Origin: Actinomycetota bacterium
GTDB lineage: Bacteria > Actinomycetota > Humimicrobiia > Humimicrobiales > Humimicrobiaceae
DNA: 5,820 bases
Assembly (NCBI GenBank): GCA_023475715.1
Contig: JAMCVO010000366.1
Span: 2,664 to 8,483 of the forward strand
Direction: 5' to 3'
Both the position numbers and the translations under genes were made by a program. Below, one piece after another: positions 1-5,737 of the stretch; positions within the stretch are counted from its first letter, which is position 1, and every line of letters begins with the position of its first letter. A model generated the notes under the pieces. The model did no database searches and was not told the origin of the DNA. It saw only the letters and a program-made list of their open reading frames with translations.

Positions 1-36
1 TAGCCAAAAAAACACAAGAAATCATTATATTACAAT

Positions 37-972
37 ATGATATCAATTAGAAAAATGGAAGAAAAAATATATGAGCTATATATAAATGGAAAATTGTTTG
101 GCATGTCGCCACATTTATATATTGGTGAAGAAGCTGTAGCTGTAGGAGTCTGCCAAAACCTAAAAAAGGATGATTATATTATCAGCACACATAGAGGACA
201 CGGACATTGCCTAGCCAAGGGTGGAGATTTAAAAAAAATATTTGCAGAAATATTAGGAAAAGATACCGGATATTGTCATGGGCTTGGTGGCTCAATGCAT
301 ATTGCAGATTTAAGTGTTGGTAATCTGGGAGCAAATGGCATAGTTGGTGGAGGTTTGCCAATATCAGTTGGAGCTGGCATTTCTATTAAATACAGAAATA
401 CAAAACAAGTCTGCATTTGCTTTTTTGGTGATGCAGCATCAAACCAGGGGACATTTCATGAATCATTAAATTTTGCCTCAGCTTTTAACCTGCCAATAGT
501 TTTCATCTGTGAGAATAATCTGTATGGATTATCAACTCTATATAATAAAGTATCTGCAATACCCAATATTGCTGATAGGGCGAAAGCCTATGGAATACCA
601 GGTGTAATAACTGATGGCATGGATGTTTTAGATGTCTATGCAAAAGCAGGAGAAATGATAAACAGAGCAAGGAATAATAAGGGGCCATCATTAATTGAAT
701 GCAAAACCTACCGTTTTATGGGTCATGGTGCAAGCGATCATAAACCATATAGAACCAGAGAAGAAGAAAAGGAATGGTTAAATAGGTGTCCAATTAAATG
801 TTTTATAGAAAAACTCATAAATAATTTTAAAATGCTAGCTAGTGAAATAGAAAAAATCGATAAAACAATTGATAGGGAAATAGAAAACGCATTAGATTAC
901 GCTTTTAGCAGTCCTGAACCAGATTTAAAAAGAATAGAGGAGGCAATTTTCTTTGAAAGAAATAACCTATAG
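37..972 (+). CDS. ThDP-dependent 2-oxoacid/acetoin dehydrogenase E1, alpha subunit
   Basis: This is the cofactor-binding subunit of an alpha2beta2 E1 enzyme, which decarboxylates a 2-oxo acid (or cleaves acetoin) on thiamine diphosphate and normally passes the acyl group to a lipoyl E2. The 311 residues cover the E1_dh domain. Visible motifs are HLYIGEEAVAVG (26-37), HRGHGH (52-57), HGLGGSMHIAD (81-91), the ThDP/Mg motif GDAASNQG (131-138) ending in ENN (159-161), and the loop YRFMGHGASDHKPYRTREE (225-243). The usual GDG is GDA here. Family members are usually 320-360 residues. Similarity seems to continue upstream of the ATG (LYYNM), up to an in-frame TAG at 1-3, and no convincing ribosome-binding site precedes the ATG, so the N-terminus is uncertain. 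It overlaps the beta-subunit gene by 20 bases. Acetoin/pyruvate type is the best guess; the substrate is not determined by sequence. Confidence 0.93.
   Translation: MISIRKMEEKIYELYINGKLFGMSPHLYIGEEAVAVGVCQNLKKDDYIISTHRGHGHCLAKGGDLKKIFAEILGKDTGYCHGLGGSMHIADLSVGNLGANGIVGGGLPISVGAGISIKYRNTKQVCICFFGDAASNQGTFHESLNFASAFNLPIVFICENNLYGLSTLYNKVSAIPNIADRAKAYGIPGVITDGMDVLDVYAKAGEMINRARNNKGPSLIECKTYRFMGHGASDHKPYRTREEEKEWLNRCPIKCFIEKLINNFKMLASEIEKIDKTIDREIENALDYAFSSPEPDLKRIEEAIFFERNNL
936..943 (+). promoter_or_regulatory. Shine-Dalgarno site for the TTG start of E1 beta
   Basis: The sequence AGAGGAGG lies inside the end of the E1 alpha gene, 9 bases before the TTG at 953. It is one of the strongest ribosome-binding sites in the window and fixes the start of the beta subunit. 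No ATG is present at the family-typical N-terminus. Its position within the upstream gene suggests translational coupling of the two subunits. Confidence 0.8.
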
Positions 973-1936
973 AGATGCGATAAATGAAGCAATAACTGAA
1001 GAAATGGCAGAAGATGCCAATATAATCCTATTAGGTGAGGATATAGGATTATTCGGTGGGGCAATGGCAGTTACAAAGGGTCTATATACCAGATTTGGTC
1101 CTAAAAGAGTAATTGATACACCAATATCAGAATCTGCAATTATCGGAGCAGCACTCGGTTCAGCATTGACAGGTCTCAGACCAATTGCAGAAATAATGTT
1201 TATTGATTTTATTGGTACATGTATGGATCAGGTTTTTAATCAAGTTGCTAAAACAAGGTTTATGCTTGGTGGAAATATAAAAGTTCCTCTCGTTATCAGA
1301 ACACAGGGAGGTGCAGGAAAAAGTTATGCAGCACAACACTCACAAAGCCTGGAAGCATGGTTTATTCATGTCCCCGGGATAAAAGTTGTGATGCCTTCTA
1401 CGCCTTATGATGCTAAAGGTTTATTAAAGTCAGCAATTAGAGATGATAACCCAGTATTATTTATTGAGCATAAACTTCTTTATAATGAAAAAGGATTAAT
1501 TCCGGAAGAGGAATATATTGCGCCATTAGGAAAAGCCGAGATAAAAAAATCCGGAAATGATATAACATTAGTAACTTATTCCAGAATGGTTCTTAATGCA
1601 CTTGAAGCAGTTGATTTACTCAAACGGGATGGAATAGATGTTGAAGTAATTGATCTTAGGACTTTATCCCCCATGGATATCGAAACAGTAATTAATTCAG
1701 TAAAAAAAACAAACAGGCTAATTATTGTAGAAGAAGATTGTAAAACAGGAGGAGTTGGAGCTGAAATTAGTGCACAAGTAACCGAAAAAGTTTTTGATTA
1801 TCTTGATGGCCCGATTGAGAGGATCGCTGCAATTGATACCCCTATTCCATTTAACCGCACCCTGGAAAAAATTGTAATACCACAAACAGATATAATTGTA
1901 AAAAAGATAAAAAAAATTTTCAAAAAGCCAGATTAA
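953..1936 (+). CDS. ThDP-dependent 2-oxoacid/acetoin dehydrogenase E1, beta subunit
   Basis: This is the partner subunit that completes the E1 active site by supplying the catalytic glutamate and the pyrimidine-side pocket. The 327 residues match the usual length of about 325. The transketolase-type pyrimidine domain spans roughly 1-175, with LLGEDIG (26-32), DTPISE (55-60, E60 the expected catalytic Glu), RTQGGAG (116-122), QHSQSLEAWF (128-137, H129) and PGIKVVMPSTPYDAKGLL (141-158). The transketolase C-terminal domain follows, with PLGKAEI (191-197), VIDLRTLSPMD (232-242) and a PIPF motif near 297-300. The start is a TTG with a strong Shine-Dalgarno site, overlapping the alpha gene. The RuBisCO-like gene follows after 14 bases, so all three are probably one transcript. 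The sequence is most like the acetoin/pyruvate group; no E2 or E3 gene is visible in the window. Confidence 0.95.
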   Translation: MKEITYRDAINEAITEEMAEDANIILLGEDIGLFGGAMAVTKGLYTRFGPKRVIDTPISESAIIGAALGSALTGLRPIAEIMFIDFIGTCMDQVFNQVAKTRFMLGGNIKVPLVIRTQGGAGKSYAAQHSQSLEAWFIHVPGIKVVMPSTPYDAKGLLKSAIRDDNPVLFIEHKLLYNEKGLIPEEEYIAPLGKAEIKKSGNDITLVTYSRMVLNALEAVDLLKRDGIDVEVIDLRTLSPMDIETVINSVKKTNRLIIVEEDCKTGGVGAEISAQVTEKVFDYLDGPIERIAAIDTPIPFNRTLEKIVIPQTDIIVKKIKKIFKKPD

Positions 1937-1950
1937 AAAAGGAGAAATAA

Positions 1951-2559
1951 ATGCATTCAACTAAAGATAGCTTAAAAGCTGTTTATTATATTGAAACAAA
2001 TCAGAACCTAAAAGAAGTTGCAGAAAATCTAGTTGAACTTGAAACAACAGGAAAATGGAGTGATAAAGATTCAGAACCTACAGAATTATTTAATAAGTGC
2101 AGGGGAGAAGTGCTGGAAATAAATGAATTTGAAAAAGGCAAAGGGTATATTACCCTGCTATATCCCTTAATAAACTTTAATATGGAGGAAAGTGCATTCT
2201 CTTCAGTATGGTTATCAATGATTGGAGGAGCAACTCATGCATTAATTACCTATGAAAAATCAAGGCTCGTAGATTTTGAATTGCCTGACTTCGTATATAA
2301 ATATTTTCCAGGACCTGGATGGGGATTAGGCAAAACTAAAAAATATTTAGGCGTATCTAAAAATGAACCTGTCATTGGTACTATTGTTAAACCTACCTCC
2401 GGACTTACTGCAGATGAAATAGCTGAAATGTGCTACCAGTTTGGATCAGGTGGACTGCAGTTTATAAAAGATGATGAAAAAATATTAAATGCTGCAATAC
2501 CTCTACTGTCCTTTACGGGAACGTGTAAAAAAAGTAACAGATGCATTAAAAAAAGCTGA
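1951..2559 (+). CDS. RuBisCO-like protein, N-terminal part (frameshifted)
   Basis: This is the first part of a RuBisCO large-subunit-fold protein. Residues about 1-135 form the N-terminal domain, with VWLSMIGGATHA (86-97) and the FPGPGWG turn (119-125). The barrel begins with GTIVKPTSGL (143-152) and GGLQFIKDDE (167-176). K147 matches the first catalytic Lys of the RuBisCO KPK motif, though the second Lys is Thr. K173, D175 and E176 match the carbamylated Lys and Mg ligands. Family-like sequence stops near residue 182. The remaining residues to the TGA at 2557-2559 have no family character, and the expected continuation (CPLRERV) is in the next frame. The start is an ATG behind AAAGGAGA (1938-1945), 14 bases after E1 beta. 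Read with the next entry, the gene would encode about 388 residues, a normal length for RuBisCO-like proteins. If the shift is real, this fragment lacks most of the barrel and should be inactive. Confidence 0.88.
   Translation: MHSTKDSLKAVYYIETNQNLKEVAENLVELETTGKWSDKDSEPTELFNKCRGEVLEINEFEKGKGYITLLYPLINFNMEESAFSSVWLSMIGGATHALITYEKSRLVDFELPDFVYKYFPGPGWGLGKTKKYLGVSKNEPVIGTIVKPTSGLTADEIAEMCYQFGSGGLQFIKDDEKILNAAIPLLSFTGTCKKSNRCIKKS
2489..2506 (+). other. Frameshift junction in the RuBisCO-like gene
   Basis: Coding sense moves from the frame of 1951 to the +1 frame. It must do so after the TAA at 2486-2488 in the downstream frame and before CPLRERV, which begins at about 2507. The nearby A runs (2477-2482 and 2525-2531) are therefore both excluded as the place of the shift. 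One extra base, or a 7-base insertion such as ATACCTC (2497-2503), would explain it; removing the latter restores NAA-YCPLRERV with family-like spacing. No recognised programmed +1 slippery motif is evident. It could be a real inactivating mutation, an assembly or sequencing indel, or, less likely, recoding. Confidence 0.8.
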
Positions 2560-3118
2560 AGACAAAACCGGTAAAAAAATATTATATGCTCCACATATTA
2601 CTACAGGTCCTGAAAATATTGTGAATTTTGCAGAAATTGCTTTGAGCAACGGAGCAAATGCTCTAATGGTTAATTTTTTTGCTGCTGGTTTTAGCAGCTT
2701 AAAAATACTTCGCAGCCAGAACTATAATGTCCCTATTTATGCGCATTGTGGTGGAAAAGAGGCATTTAGCAGAGCAGAAGGACAGGGTGTAAGCCCAGAG
2801 GTTGTGGCAAAATTTGCAAGATTGATGGGTGGAGATTATCTTAAGTCTAACGTTTTAGGTGGTTATCTTGTTGGAGGAAAGACTGAAGAGATTAAATCAT
2901 TAAATCATGCCATGACTATACCAATACATGGGATTAAAGAAATGATGCCAGCATTATCAGGCGGCTTAAAGCCGTCAAATTTGATGGAAAATTTAAAAGA
3001 ATTCGGTACAGATATTATGATTTTAGCAGGAACTGGCATCACTCAGTATCCTGGAGGTATTGCAGCTGGGGTTGAAGCAATGAAGAATGTTGTTAAGGAA
3101 TATTTAAAAACTAATTAA
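2489..3118 (+). CDS. RuBisCO-like protein, C-terminal part (frameshifted)
   Basis: This frame carries the rest of the RuBisCO barrel. The ATG at 2489 is only the first one after an in-frame stop (2486-2488). It has no ribosome-binding site, so it is probably not an independent start; genuine homology begins near CPLRERV (residues 7-13). Landmarks are GKKILYAPHITTG (28-40), PIYAHCGG (82-89), KFARLMGGDYLKSN (108-121), ALSGGLKPSN (155-164) and ILAGTGITQYPGG (178-190). Compared with true RuBisCO, one active-site His is kept (H86, HIHR motif) but the adjacent Arg is Cys. The His of HSG is Lys, and the loop-6 Lys of GKLEGE is replaced (GGYLVGG, Tyr at the expected place). The SGG and glycine-rich phosphate-binding motifs remain. 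This points to a form IV-like protein that does not fix CO2. Known members act as enolases, isomerases, decarboxylases or transcarboxylases on ketose phosphates; this one's reaction is unknown. Confidence 0.87.
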   Translation: MLQYLYCPLRERVKKVTDALKKAEDKTGKKILYAPHITTGPENIVNFAEIALSNGANALMVNFFAAGFSSLKILRSQNYNVPIYAHCGGKEAFSRAEGQGVSPEVVAKFARLMGGDYLKSNVLGGYLVGGKTEEIKSLNHAMTIPIHGIKEMMPALSGGLKPSNLMENLKEFGTDIMILAGTGITQYPGGIAAGVEAMKNVVKEYLKTN

Positions 3119-3123
3119 AAAAT

Positions 3124-3149
3124 ACAGGCCAAAAACAACAGGCTAAAAA
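3124..3149 (+). repeat. Short tandem repeat, two 12-base copies
   Basis: ACAGGCCAAAAA (3124-3135) and ACAGGCTAAAAA (3138-3149) differ at one base and start 14 bases apart. They sit in the 77-base gap between the RuBisCO-like gene and the transketolase pair. In such A-rich DNA this may be replication slippage without function. No terminator hairpin or clear promoter is visible in this gap. Confidence 0.5.
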
Positions 3150-3195
3150 ATAAAAATGAATTAAAAAAGCAATTGATTAAAACTGAAAGAAATAA

Positions 3196-4020
3196 ATGAT
3201 AACTGAAAAAGCTGAATTGGAAAAAATCGCAAATAAAATCAGGTGCGACATTGTTAAAATGATTTTTGATGCTGGCAGTGGCCATCCGGGAGGTTCGCTT
3301 TCAGCAGTAGATTTACTGACTGTACTTTATTTCAGTCAGATGCGATATGACCCTAAGAACCCCGAATGGAAAGACAGGGATAGATTCATACTTTCTAAAG
3401 GACACGCAAGTGCGCTGCTCTACTCAGTTCTGGCTGAATCAGGGTATTTTCCTGTTAAAGAATTATCAACTTTTAGAAAACTAGGAACCAGACTACAGGG
3501 TCACCCAAGCAGGATGAAAAATACTCCAGGAGTAGAAATTTCGAGTGGTTCTCTTGGTCAGGGTCTTTCAGTTGGTGTTGGGATGGCACTGGCTTTTAAG
3601 CTTCTTAAAAAAGAAAACAGAGTGTATGTCTTAATAGGTGATGGCGAGTGTGATTGTGGACAGATATGGGAAGCAGCAATGAGTGCCGGACATTATAAAC
3701 TGGACAATCTTTGTGCAATAATTGATTTTAATAAACTGCAAATAGACGGAACCACTGAAGAGGTTATGGGACTGGATCCATTCATAAATAAATGGAAAGA
3801 TTTTCGATGGAATGCAATTGAAATAAATGGCCATGACTTTATACAAATAATAAATAGTTTTAACGAAGCTAAAAAATTTAAGGGAAAACCTACTGTAATT
3901 GTTGCAAATACTGAGAAAGGTAAAGGCATATCATTTATGGAAGGCAAGTGCTACTGGCATGGCAAAGCACTTAATCAGGACCAGTTTGATAAAGCAATGG
4001 AGGATTTAAAATATGGATAA
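3196..4020 (+). CDS. Transketolase, N-terminal subunit (split type)
   Basis: This is the diphosphate-binding half of a split transketolase, which transfers two-carbon ketol units between ketose and aldose phosphates in the cytoplasm. The 274 residues match the usual N-terminal subunit. Motifs are SGHPGGS (28-34), RFILSKGHAS (63-72), QGHPS (101-105), SSGSLGQGLSVGVGMA (116-131), the ThDP motif GDGECDCGQIWEAA (148-161) leading to DFNKLQIDG (177-185), and EKGKGI near 240-245 followed by WHGK (254-257). The ATG is fixed by an in-frame TAA directly before it. The ribosome-binding site is weak (GAAAGA, 3185-3190). The gene overlaps its partner by 8 bases, indicating coupled synthesis. Split transketolases often sit in dedicated sugar-catabolic operons and can be specialised, for example for apulose 4-phosphate or sulfosugars, so a housekeeping role should not be assumed. 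The substrate is not visible from the motifs. Confidence 0.95.
   Translation: MITEKAELEKIANKIRCDIVKMIFDAGSGHPGGSLSAVDLLTVLYFSQMRYDPKNPEWKDRDRFILSKGHASALLYSVLAESGYFPVKELSTFRKLGTRLQGHPSRMKNTPGVEISSGSLGQGLSVGVGMALAFKLLKKENRVYVLIGDGECDCGQIWEAAMSAGHYKLDNLCAIIDFNKLQIDGTTEEVMGLDPFINKWKDFRWNAIEINGHDFIQIINSFNEAKKFKGKPTVIVANTEKGKGISFMEGKCYWHGKALNQDQFDKAMEDLKYG
3999..4003 (+). promoter_or_regulatory. Shine-Dalgarno site for transketolase C-terminal subunit
   Basis: GGAGG lies within the last codons of the N-terminal subunit gene, 9 bases before the ATG at 4013. It supports that start and the 8-base overlap, and is much stronger than the site before the N-terminal subunit. Confidence 0.75.
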
Positions 4021-4990
4021 TCCGTCAAATCAAAACCTTTTAAATAAAAAAACATGGAAAGCTACCAGGGAAGGTTATGGCGGAGCTTTGCTTGAATTAG
4101 GAAATAAAAATCCCAATATAGTTATTTTAACTGCCGATCTTACTGAATCAACAAGATCTCAGGCTTTTAAAAATAAATACCCCGAAAGATTCTTCCAGTT
4201 TGGTGTGGCAGAACAAAACATGATGAGCGCAGCGGCTGGCATGAGTTTGTGTGGATTAATACCATTTGTTAATACATACGGAGTTTTCTCTTCGGGCCGC
4301 TGCTGGGATCAACTAAGAGTAAGTGTATGTTATAGTAATTGTAATGTAAAGATTGAAGGCGCTCACGCAGGTTTGATGGTTGGTCCTGACGGAGCTTCGC
4401 ACCAGGCCCTGGAAGATATTGCGCTTACATCTGTTTTACCTAATTTAACTGTTATATCTCCAGTGGACAGTATGGAAGCACGAAAAGCTACTATTGCCGC
4501 TGCTAATATAAGGGGCCCTGTTTACCTGCGCCTGAGTCGTGAGCCCACACCGATACTCACAGATGAATCAACACCTTTTAATATTGGTAAGGCAAACATT
4601 ATAAAAAATGGAAAAGATGTTGCAGTAATAGCAACTGGCTCTGAGGTATTTCTGTCATTAATAGCAGCAAATGAGCTGGAAAATGAAAACATTAGTGTAT
4701 GTGTAATAAATATGCATACCATAAAGCCTTTAGATGAAAAACTCTTAATGCAAACAGCAAAAAAAACAGGTGCAATTGTCACAGCAGAAGAACATCAAAT
4801 TCACGGTGGTCTTGGTAGTGCGGTAGCAGAGGTTTTAGCTCAAAATTATCCTGTTCCTATGGAAATGATTGGAGTAAGAGACAGTTTTGGAGAATCGGGT
4901 GAGCCCTGGGAACTTATAGAACACTTTGGGTTGGGTGTAAAAAGTATTAAAAAAGCAATAAAAAAAGTATTAAAAAATAAAAAATTATAA
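4013..4990 (+). CDS. Transketolase, C-terminal subunit (split type)
   Basis: This partner subunit supplies the pyrimidine-side half of the transketolase active site and the C-terminal domain. The 325 residues are a normal length. The pyrimidine domain (about 12-180) shows ILTADLTEST (38-47), FQFGVAEQNM (61-70, with E68 the expected catalytic Glu), AAAGMSLCGLIPFVNTYGVF (73-92), EGAHAGLMVGPDGASHQALED (115-135, with the substrate/cofactor-side His at 130), VISPVDSMEA (147-156) and PVYLRLSREP (169-178). The C-terminal domain (about 190-320) contains VAVIATGSEV (203-212), VINMHTIKPLD (231-241) and AEEHQIHGGLGSAVAEVL (258-275). GVAEQ is typical of split transketolases and DXS-like enzymes rather than the fused form. 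DXS is unlikely, because DXS is a single chain and the N-terminal subunit is transketolase-like. The SIS gene follows after 18 bases, so it is probably in the same operon. Confidence 0.95.
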   Translation: MDNPSNQNLLNKKTWKATREGYGGALLELGNKNPNIVILTADLTESTRSQAFKNKYPERFFQFGVAEQNMMSAAAGMSLCGLIPFVNTYGVFSSGRCWDQLRVSVCYSNCNVKIEGAHAGLMVGPDGASHQALEDIALTSVLPNLTVISPVDSMEARKATIAAANIRGPVYLRLSREPTPILTDESTPFNIGKANIIKNGKDVAVIATGSEVFLSLIAANELENENISVCVINMHTIKPLDEKLLMQTAKKTGAIVTAEEHQIHGGLGSAVAEVLAQNYPVPMEMIGVRDSFGESGEPWELIEHFGLGVKSIKKAIKKVLKNKKL

Positions 4991-5008
4991 ATAAAGGACA
5001 GTGGTGAA

Positions 5009-5608
5009 ATGAAAGAAATCAATTTTATTAACAACTATATAAAAGAACTTGAAGAAATTTTACCAAAATTACCTGTTGAAGAAATAAAAAAAACTTCAGA
5101 TCTTTTTGTAGAAGCCTATAAAAATGAAAACCATATTTTTACTATGGGAAACGGCGGGCATGGCAGCACCGCATCTCATTTTGTTAACGATCTTTTAAAA
5201 CATACAATAGTTTCAGATGAAAAAAATGAAATTGTTATTCATGATAAAAGATTTAAGGCGATGTCATTAAACGATAGCATAGCAACTATAACTACATGGG
5301 CAAACGACGTAAGCTTTGATGTGTGCTTCTCTGAACAATTGAAGAACTGGATGAAAAAGGATGATCTGGTAATTGGTTTTAGCGCCAGTGGAAACTCTAA
5401 AAATATTCTAAAAGCATTTGAAATAGCAAAAGAACACAAAGCTAAATCTATAGCTATTATCGGCGGGAATGGTGGCAAAATGAAAGCTATCGCAGAAATA
5501 TCCATTATTATTCCAAGCAATAATTATTTATTTATTGAAGATATGCATTTAGTTATAGCTCATATAATTACAAATCTGGTAAGAGCTAAGATACAAGGAA
5601 AACTCTAG
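5009..5608 (+). CDS. SIS-domain sugar-phosphate isomerase, GmhA-like
   Basis: This 199-residue cytoplasmic protein has a single SIS domain and the length of sedoheptulose-7-phosphate isomerase (GmhA, about 190). Motifs are GNGGHGSTASHFVNDL (47-62), a Ser/Thr-rich turn near 86-97 followed by ANDVSF (98-103), the phosphate-binding GFSASGNSKN (123-132), IGGNGGKMKAIA (151-162) and IIIPSNNYLFIEDMHLVIAH (166-185). The last region keeps the His (H180) used for catalysis in GmhA. The glutamate in the GmhA HFxxEL motif is Asp here (D61), and the Gln before the catalytic His is Glu (E177). It may therefore act on a different ketose phosphate. The ATG is preceded by AAAGGA (4993-4998), 18 bases after the transketolase stop. 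Since transketolase can make sedoheptulose 7-phosphate, GmhA-type chemistry would fit the neighbourhood, but this is inference. A DiaA-like SIS protein is an alternative. Confidence 0.85.
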   Translation: MKEINFINNYIKELEEILPKLPVEEIKKTSDLFVEAYKNENHIFTMGNGGHGSTASHFVNDLLKHTIVSDEKNEIVIHDKRFKAMSLNDSIATITTWANDVSFDVCFSEQLKNWMKKDDLVIGFSASGNSKNILKAFEIAKEHKAKSIAIIGGNGGKMKAIAEISIIIPSNNYLFIEDMHLVIAHIITNLVRAKIQGKL

Positions 5609-5611
5609 TCA

Positions 5612-5657
5612 TATAAAAACACATAATTCTCTCCAATGGTTTATACTTGTTTTTATA
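5612..5657 (+). terminator. Possible weak AT-rich terminator or inverted repeat
   Basis: TATAAAAACA (5612-5621) and TGTTTTTATA (5648-5657) are perfect 10-base inverted copies around a 26-base loop, starting 3 bases after the SIS stop codon. The stem has only one G-C pair and a long loop, and the T-run lies inside the stem rather than after it, so it is a poor intrinsic terminator. Its position at the apparent operon end is the main argument for it. Confidence 0.3.
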
Positions 5658-5715
5658 AGTAGATAACACCAAAAGGTAAGGAATAATCGCGCAATATGTA
5701 AAATTTTTAGTAAAA

Positions 5716-5737
5716 TTTAGAAGGAGATTTTCTAAAT
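5716..5737 (+). promoter_or_regulatory. Hairpin presenting the Shine-Dalgarno site of the uroD-family gene
   Basis: ATTTAGAA (5715-5722) can pair with TTCTAAAT (5730-5737), leaving a 7-base loop GGAGATT (5723-5729). The loop holds the ribosome-binding core (AAGGAG, 5721-5726), and the 3' arm enters the ATG at 5736. The site is 9 bases from the start codon and clearly supports it. Whether the fold regulates translation is uncertain, because the stem is nearly all A-T. A direct repeat GTAAAATTT (5698 and 5710) lies just upstream. Confidence 0.4.

Noticed and set aside
503..691. Minus-strand open frame opposite E1 alpha
   Set aside because: It lies entirely inside a strongly conserved + strand gene, has low-complexity Leu/His/Tyr-rich sequence and no recognisable domain or ribosome-binding site.
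1718..1960. Minus-strand open frame over the end of E1 beta
   Set aside because: The Phe/Tyr/Asn-rich translation is the antisense of AT-rich coding DNA; the + strand frame is clearly the real gene.
2489..2520. Programmed +1 ribosomal frameshifting in the RuBisCO-like gene
   Set aside because: I see no known slippery heptamer, no stop codon at the shift point and no upstream internal Shine-Dalgarno stimulator as in prfB. A mutation or sequence error is simpler.
1951..3118. A true CO2-fixing RuBisCO large subunit
   Set aside because: The loop-6 Lys, the Arg of HIHR and other carboxylase residues are replaced, and no small subunit or phosphoribulokinase gene is in view.
3631..3947. Two overlapping minus-strand open frames opposite the transketolase N-terminal subunit
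   Set aside because: They cover the ThDP motif region of a convincing + strand gene and show no family features.
4522..5034. Minus-strand open frames opposite the transketolase C-terminal subunit
   Set aside because: Shadow frames with hydrophobic, compositionally biased translations; no start signals or domains.
5239..5520. Minus-strand open frame opposite the SIS gene
   Set aside because: Antisense of the SIS motifs; the hydrophobic composition is a by-product and not evidence of a membrane protein.
5609..5735. A sigma-70 promoter for the uroD-family gene (for example TATACT at 5642-5647)
   Set aside because: The -10-like hexamer lacks a matching -35 at proper distance, and such hexamers are common by chance in AT-rich DNA.
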